Assembly: GCF_004138205.1 (NCBI RefSeq) | Contig: NZ_RXNQ01000035.1 | Span: 1 to 64,000 of the forward strand | DNA length: 64,000 nucleotides | Direction: 5' to 3' | DNA from: Pedobacter sp. SYP-B3415 | Lineage (GTDB): Bacteria > Bacteroidota > Bacteroidia > Sphingobacteriales > Sphingobacteriaceae | Shown here: positions 59,760 through 64,000 of the stretch, one piece after another | How the letters are laid out: the number at the start of each line of letters is the position of its first letter | How positions within the stretch are numbered: position 1 is the stretch's first letter | Notes under the pieces: generated by a model | The model's input: the letters and a program-made list of their open reading frames with translations, nothing else | What the model was told of the DNA's origin: nothing | Database searches by the model: none | Translations under genes and position numbers: made by a program

Positions 59760-61757
59760 TCAAATGCCCCGCGACATGGCGGTTGTCCCATCGCCTGGCA
59801 GGGTAATGTTAAAGATTTTCTGGTTGTATTTTATCACGACCGGGCCGCCCGTATGGGTCGGATCGCTCACGAATAAATTGTTGTTCTGTATAATGAGCAG
59901 GCAGGGCCTGTTTACCGATAGCGTTTTATGCGGTAGCTTCAGACTTCCGCCGGCAAAAAAAGCGCTCATCACTGTGCCATCTTCAAAAGTTACAGCCTGG
60001 CAATCTGCTGTGTTGTGCAGCTTCCATGGAGAACTTTTGGCCAGCGCCGCCGCATCTGCCGGCGTATCAGCAAAACAAATGACATAGCCGGAAAAAGATG
60101 AAGCCTTATGATAAATAACCGGTCGAAAAATCTGGTCAGTAATCGTATCTGTCCTTTCTGAGCTATTAACCTGGCTCCAGCTGCCGCTTACGGGTCCTGC
60201 ATAAATGCTTACAGGCTCTGATCCCAATGGCAGATATGCAAATTTGTTGTGGTGTATCCATTTAAGCCCCCTGTACGTTTGCATGTTGCCGCTGCGGGTG
60301 CCAGCTGGCTTGCTTACGGTGATATTGCCGCTTAAACGCGCCTGATCTAAAACGCTTACCGGATAATCAGGACGGGCGTTGATAAAATTGAGATTTGCGA
60401 TCAGACAGACTACCATCTTTCCATGCATGGCCCAGACTTTATGTCCGGTTAGCTGCTCCCTGTTATCTTTACTCGTTAACGATAAGTCCAGAGCGACCAG
60501 ACCTGACGCTCCGCTGCTCACTGCACCACTGAATTTTGGCCGCCCAATCACTTCTGCACCGGCAAAGGTGGTTATTCCCGGCAGCATATTCCAGTTCCAG
60601 ACGGGCATCAGGTTGAAATATTCATTACCGTTGCTAACCAGGTAACCATCGCCGCTGTTCAGGAGTTGTCCCTGAAGATTTTCGCCGTTAATTGATTCGG
60701 CCGGTAAGGTACGGGTCGAAATGGTTTTCAGGAAGAAACTGAAATCCTGATGGTGATAAACTGAAAAGTCTGCGTATGGAAAATGCTTAAAACCCCTAAG
60801 CACACCGGGGGCGTTCTGCTGCGCGGCAAACCCGCGTAATTCAGATTTATATTGCGGTGCCGCCTCTATAGCAAAAGGTACGATAAATCTCAGATCACCG
60901 CTGCGCAAACTATTCGGACGGCTCACAGCGCGGTCTACCACACCCGGAGGGACATGGATTCCTCGCGCCATCCATTGCCAGCCCTGCAGCATCGTTTGAG
61001 CCAAAATATCCGTTTTCTCTTGCGGATAAGCCCACCGCGTTGCCCTGAGTTCCCAGGCCAGGCGCAGGTTATCTGCCAGAAAAGCTGCCCCGTAATGCGC
61101 CATCTGCAGGCGTGCGCCGTGCTGAAGAAAACTATAGTCGGGTTGTACGCCATCGCCGGTACCCATCCTGACTTCATTCTGTAACAAAGCGGCAGCGCGA
61201 TCTGCCTTTGCGTGGTTACCCGTCAAAGCACCGTGATATAAACCCAGGGCTGCTGTCCAAACCAGGTTGGCGCCCGTTCCTGCTACACGATGCTGCCCCA
61301 GTATACTCAATGCATCCTCTTTTTGCGTTTCAGTCCAGCCACACCGCATCAATATTATAACATCTGCCATGACCTGCGGCACTGCGATTTCGTTGTACCA
61401 CCAGTTTGTGCTCCGGTACCGGTGTTTGTACCAATGACTGAGCGCTGCATCAGCCACACGCTTCAGCTCGCTGCGCTCACGATCTGATTTCGTGACCGAC
61501 CAGGCCAGCGCCAATGCGAAGACATTTTTCAGGTGTTTCAATGGCTGCCAGGAAGCTACAGAGTTGTCGTTGTAATCAATACCCGCCCATTGCCTTTTTT
61601 GCGAATCGAAGGTTTGCATCAGGATTTTCTGATCGCCCGCTTTGCCGGCGGAAATCAGATACCGTCGGTGCCTGTTTAGTACGCTGTCTGCATCGGGCTG
61701 TCCGGCCTGCGTCGCAGTAATACATGAGAAAAAAAGAAGCACAAACAAAGCGCGCAT
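59760..61757 (-). CDS. Polysaccharide lyase family 8 (hyaluronate/chondroitin/xanthan lyase-like)
   Basis: A 665-residue PL8 lyase: signal peptide MRALFVLLFFSCITATQAG, an alpha/alpha-toroid (about 25-330) and a beta-sandwich (about 340-660). The active site matches the family: NWWYNEIAVP (118-127), Asn164 in TGANLVW, His213 in SFLQHGARLQ, and Tyr222 in MAHYGAAF. PL8 cleaves uronic-acid-containing chains by beta-elimination, leaving a 4,5-unsaturated uronate. Hyaluronan, chondroitin and xanthan are known substrates; this sequence does not decide among them. It is the first gene of the minus-strand operon and divergent from a GH88 gene. Confidence 0.92.
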   Translation of the reverse strand: MRALFVLLFFSCITATQAGQPDADSVLNRHRRYLISAGKAGDQKILMQTFDSQKRQWAGIDYNDNSVASWQPLKHLKNVFALALAWSVTKSDRERSELKRVADAALSHWYKHRYRSTNWWYNEIAVPQVMADVIILMRCGWTETQKEDALSILGQHRVAGTGANLVWTAALGLYHGALTGNHAKADRAAALLQNEVRMGTGDGVQPDYSFLQHGARLQMAHYGAAFLADNLRLAWELRATRWAYPQEKTDILAQTMLQGWQWMARGIHVPPGVVDRAVSRPNSLRSGDLRFIVPFAIEAAPQYKSELRGFAAQQNAPGVLRGFKHFPYADFSVYHHQDFSFFLKTISTRTLPAESINGENLQGQLLNSGDGYLVSNGNEYFNLMPVWNWNMLPGITTFAGAEVIGRPKFSGAVSSGASGLVALDLSLTSKDNREQLTGHKVWAMHGKMVVCLIANLNFINARPDYPVSVLDQARLSGNITVSKPAGTRSGNMQTYRGLKWIHHNKFAYLPLGSEPVSIYAGPVSGSWSQVNSSERTDTITDQIFRPVIYHKASSFSGYVICFADTPADAAALAKSSPWKLHNTADCQAVTFEDGTVMSAFFAGGSLKLPHKTLSVNRPCLLIIQNNNLFVSDPTHTGGPVVIKYNQKIFNITLPGDGTTAMSRGI

Positions 61758-62080
61758 ATTTGGATAGTGACGTGGTTAGACCGTTTACCAAATATGGGCC
61801 TAAAAGTTAGCAAGCAGATAGAAATTATTATGAAAAGCATGGACTTTCTTATGATCTCACTAACAGCAATGATATTTAAAAGATATATTCAGTTACATTT
61901 AGACATGCCATCAACCGCAAGACAATGGATTATATACTGTATTTAGCGGAAAGATTTTCAAAGCAGACGATGCAGCAGGGCAGCTGAGATATTCAGCAAC
62001 AAGTAATGGGGCAGACACTGCATCCGGAAAACAGACGGTACAAACCAAGCCTGAAAAAGGCGCAATTTTCATGCACTTTT
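61758..62080. promoter_or_regulatory. Divergent intergenic region between PL8 and GH88 operons
   Basis: This 323-base AT-rich stretch separates two divergently transcribed operons of the locus and must carry both promoters, probably with the binding sites of the AraC regulator at 55607-56557. No exact TAnnTTTG box stands out; TGTATTTAG near 61939 is the nearest. No gene is supported. Confidence 0.5.
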
Positions 62081-63247
62081 ATGCAAAGGACTATTCAAAC
62101 TTTTTTATTTCTATTCCTGGTGCTGATGCACAAACCAGGCGCAGCACAGGTTGCTGACATCGATACCGACCGGGTAATCAGGGCTGCTGCGCAGCAGCTT
62201 GAACGGTATCTGGCCCTGAACCCGGACACGACGAGATATCCAAGAAGTCTGAAAGCAGACGGGACAATTCTCACGGTACAGGCTGACGACTGGACGAGCG
62301 GATTTTTTGCCGGCAATCTGTGGTATCTCTACCAGCTGACTGGCGATAAAAAATGGATTCCATCTGCCATGTCCTTTACTACTGGATTGGAATCTCAAAA
62401 AACCAACACAGGTACGCACGACCTGGGATTTATGCTGTACAATTCCTACGGGCACGCCTACCAGATAAGCCGGAATGCAGCATATAAAGACATTCTGCTT
62501 GCCGGAGCAGGTTCCCTGACCAGTCGCTATAACCCGCGTGTTGGCGCCATACGCTCATGGGATCGAAAACAATGGCACTTTCCGGTTATCGTTGACAACC
62601 TAATGAACCTGGAATATCTATTTTGGGCAACCCAGGCTTCAGGAGACAGCCTGTTTCATAAAACTGCCGTTTCCCATGCTGACACTGATCTGAAATACCG
62701 TTTCAGAACCGACTACAGCAGCTGGCATGTGCTTGAGTTTGACGAACGCTCCGGAAGCTTGATGGCGCGAAAGACGCACCAGGGCCTGGCAGATGAATCT
62801 TGCTGGGCACGCGGCCAGGCCTGGGCAATTTACGGATACACCGTGCTGTATCGGTACACAAAAGACCTCCGTTATCTCCGGGCTGCTGTTAATGCAGCAA
62901 ATCTATTTCTAAGTTATACAGGCCGAATCCCTGATCATATCCCCTACTGGGATTTTAATGCTCTGCCAGGTCCGGCTACCCCGCGAGATGCCTCTGCGGC
63001 CGCCGTCGCATCATCAGCACTTTTCGAACTCAGCAAATACATTCATAAAGAAAAATACCGTGACAAAGCCACTGCGCTACTGAAAAGCCTCTGTTCGCCG
63101 GTCTATTTTGTGGCACCGCGGGCAAAACATTGTTTTTTACTGCAGCACAGCACCGGGCACAAACCCGGCGGAACGGAGATCGATGTGCCCCTTGTTTATG
63201 CTGACTATTATTTTCTGGAAGCCATTTACCGATACAAAACCTATTAA
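62081..63247 (+). CDS. Unsaturated glucuronyl hydrolase (GH88)
   Basis: A 388-residue alpha/alpha-barrel enzyme that removes the 4,5-unsaturated uronate left by a lyase. The start is the ATG giving signal peptide MQRTIQTFLFLFLVLMHKPG; an in-frame ATG at 62006 lies before it. Catalytic Asp residues are in TGTHDLGFM (Asp114) and IVDNLMNLEYL (Asp172); the ARGQAWAIYGYTVLYRYT stretch is typical of the family. It completes the PL8 reaction in the periplasm. A GH31 gene begins two bases after its stop. Confidence 0.93.
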   Translation: MQRTIQTFLFLFLVLMHKPGAAQVADIDTDRVIRAAAQQLERYLALNPDTTRYPRSLKADGTILTVQADDWTSGFFAGNLWYLYQLTGDKKWIPSAMSFTTGLESQKTNTGTHDLGFMLYNSYGHAYQISRNAAYKDILLAGAGSLTSRYNPRVGAIRSWDRKQWHFPVIVDNLMNLEYLFWATQASGDSLFHKTAVSHADTDLKYRFRTDYSSWHVLEFDERSGSLMARKTHQGLADESCWARGQAWAIYGYTVLYRYTKDLRYLRAAVNAANLFLSYTGRIPDHIPYWDFNALPGPATPRDASAAAVASSALFELSKYIHKEKYRDKATALLKSLCSPVYFVAPRAKHCFLLQHSTGHKPGGTEIDVPLVYADYYFLEAIYRYKTY

Positions 63248-63248
63248 G

Positions 63249-64000
63249 ATGATGCGTATTGACCAAACAAACGTTAAAACAAGAGACAGATTTAAAGCAA
63301 TGGCACTATTTCTGGCAATGGTCATGATTTTGGCCGTACCGGCCCGCGCACAGCAGGTTCGTAAGGTTGCAGCCGGCATCTGGTCCGTAAGCTTTGGCGA
63401 ACAGGAGCGTTTCAAACCTACCGATGTTAAAATGAAAGGCCTGACAGCAGCGCTTGAAAAGCTGAAGACCACCAACCGGCCGGCAATAGATCTAAGCTCG
63501 ATTCGATTTAGCCAAACTGCCAAAGGTGCGCTGGCTGAGTTTGTTCTCGATAGTGCCGAGCAAGTTTATGGGTTTGGTCTGCAGTCGAATACTTTTCAGC
63601 AGCGCGGCATGCGCCGGGACATCCGAATTAATAGCTGGGCCGTTGGTAATGTAGGTTTCGGACACGCATCCATGCCGTTTTATATATCAAGCAGGGGCTA
63701 TGGCCTGCTTGTTAACACGGCCAGGTACGTAACGTTTTATATGGGCGCGCAAAACCGTCTGGAGCGTTCGGTTAAGCTTAAATCGGCGTTAAAGCAAGCA
63801 GACCAGTCCGTCGCAGAGTCTCCTGCCGCGCTGTACAACAAAAATTACGGAACTTCAAATGATGCATCCATTGTGGTTGAAGGTGCAAAAGGCATGGAAA
63901 TTCTGGTGTTCGAAGGCCCCGCCATGCGTGAGGTTATTGAACGGTACAATCTTTTTTCGGGCGGAGGATCCTTGCCGCCGCTCTGGGCACTCGGATTTAA
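63249..64000 (+). CDS. Glycoside hydrolase family 31 enzyme, N-terminal part (cut by right edge)
   Basis: A frame starting with MMRIDQTNVKTRDRFKAMAL and a signal-like AMALFLAMVMILAVPARAQ runs off the right edge; 250 codons are visible. The part AEQVYGFGLQSNTFQQRGMR, ISSRGYGLLVNTARYVTFYM and GGSLPPLWALGF is the N-terminal beta-sandwich and the start of the catalytic barrel of GH31 (alpha-glucosidase/alpha-xylosidase family). The catalytic Asp residues lie outside the window. The gene starts 2 bases after the GH88 stop, so the two are co-transcribed. Confidence 0.85.
   Translation, partial: MMRIDQTNVKTRDRFKAMALFLAMVMILAVPARAQQVRKVAAGIWSVSFGEQERFKPTDVKMKGLTAALEKLKTTNRPAIDLSSIRFSQTAKGALAEFVLDSAEQVYGFGLQSNTFQQRGMRRDIRINSWAVGNVGFGHASMPFYISSRGYGLLVNTARYVTFYMGAQNRLERSVKLKSALKQADQSVAESPAALYNKNYGTSNDASIVVEGAKGMEILVFEGPAMREVIERYNLFSGGGSLPPLWALGF

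Overview
The window looks like a chromosomal segment of a soil- or plant-type Bacteroidota, most likely a Sphingobacteriaceae relative (Pedobacter/Mucilaginibacter-like). The evidence is a SusC/SusD pair with a polysaccharide-utilisation locus, two further TonB receptors with a carboxypeptidase-like N-terminal domain, a split KdpD and an OmpL-like porin in a kdp operon, lipoproteins with a Cys shortly after the signal helix, and a TAnnTTTG-type promoter box. No rRNA, tRNA or CRISPR array was seen. The genus is an inference.

Layout. 1-122 is the end of an IS3-type insertion sequence whose transposase reads out of the left edge. 123-551 is a mosaic of intergenic repeats. 552-3992 holds a TIM-barrel lipoprotein, peptide deformylase, an AraC regulator and an acetyltransferase. 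4370-8359 is a tight four-gene D-amino-acid operon: GntP permease, RidA, a D-serine dehydratase/D-threonine aldolase-like PLP enzyme and an M19 dipeptidase. 8375-15122 holds DUF72, a fatty-acid desaturase, a zinc-less Fpg/Nei glycosylase, an MFS carrier, a hydrolase, an NmrA-like reductase, a cupin, and a higBA module whose toxin has an in-frame stop. 15269-20921 holds an NTF2-like protein, a large TonB receptor, succinate-semialdehyde dehydrogenase, DinB and GNAT proteins. 20922-26787 carries a GH29 fucosidase, a GH43 enzyme and a TonB receptor.

26880-35671 is one long minus-strand kdp operon. In transcription order it reads a 27-residue membrane microprotein, kdpF, kdpA, kdpB, kdpC, an outer-membrane porin, a 39-residue membrane microprotein, a KdpD sensor half without kinase, and a separate PAS/HAMP histidine kinase. 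No KdpE-type regulator is present. 35672-36660 is a second mosaic repeat block that carries the tokens of 123-551 in inverted orientation, so the pair brackets about 35 kb. 36661-39747 is a three-gene unit: a secreted protein and two ankyrin-repeat proteins. 40231-41879 is a DGPF (YciI-like) protein plus an ECF42-type sigma factor. 42035-43087 is a lipoprotein made of seven repeats, probably a seven-bladed propeller.

44165 to the right edge is a polysaccharide-utilisation locus. On the plus strand are SusC, SusD and two surface lipoproteins, ending in a clear terminator. On the minus strand is a six-gene operon: PL8 lyase, GH97, CE7 esterase, AraC regulator, sugar porter and a DUF5107-TPR protein. 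Divergent from it are a GH88 unsaturated uronyl hydrolase and a GH31 enzyme cut by the right edge. PL8 plus GH88 means a uronic-acid-containing polysaccharide is cut by beta-elimination and the unsaturated uronate then removed. CE7, GH97 and GH31 would handle acetyl groups and alpha-linked sugars.
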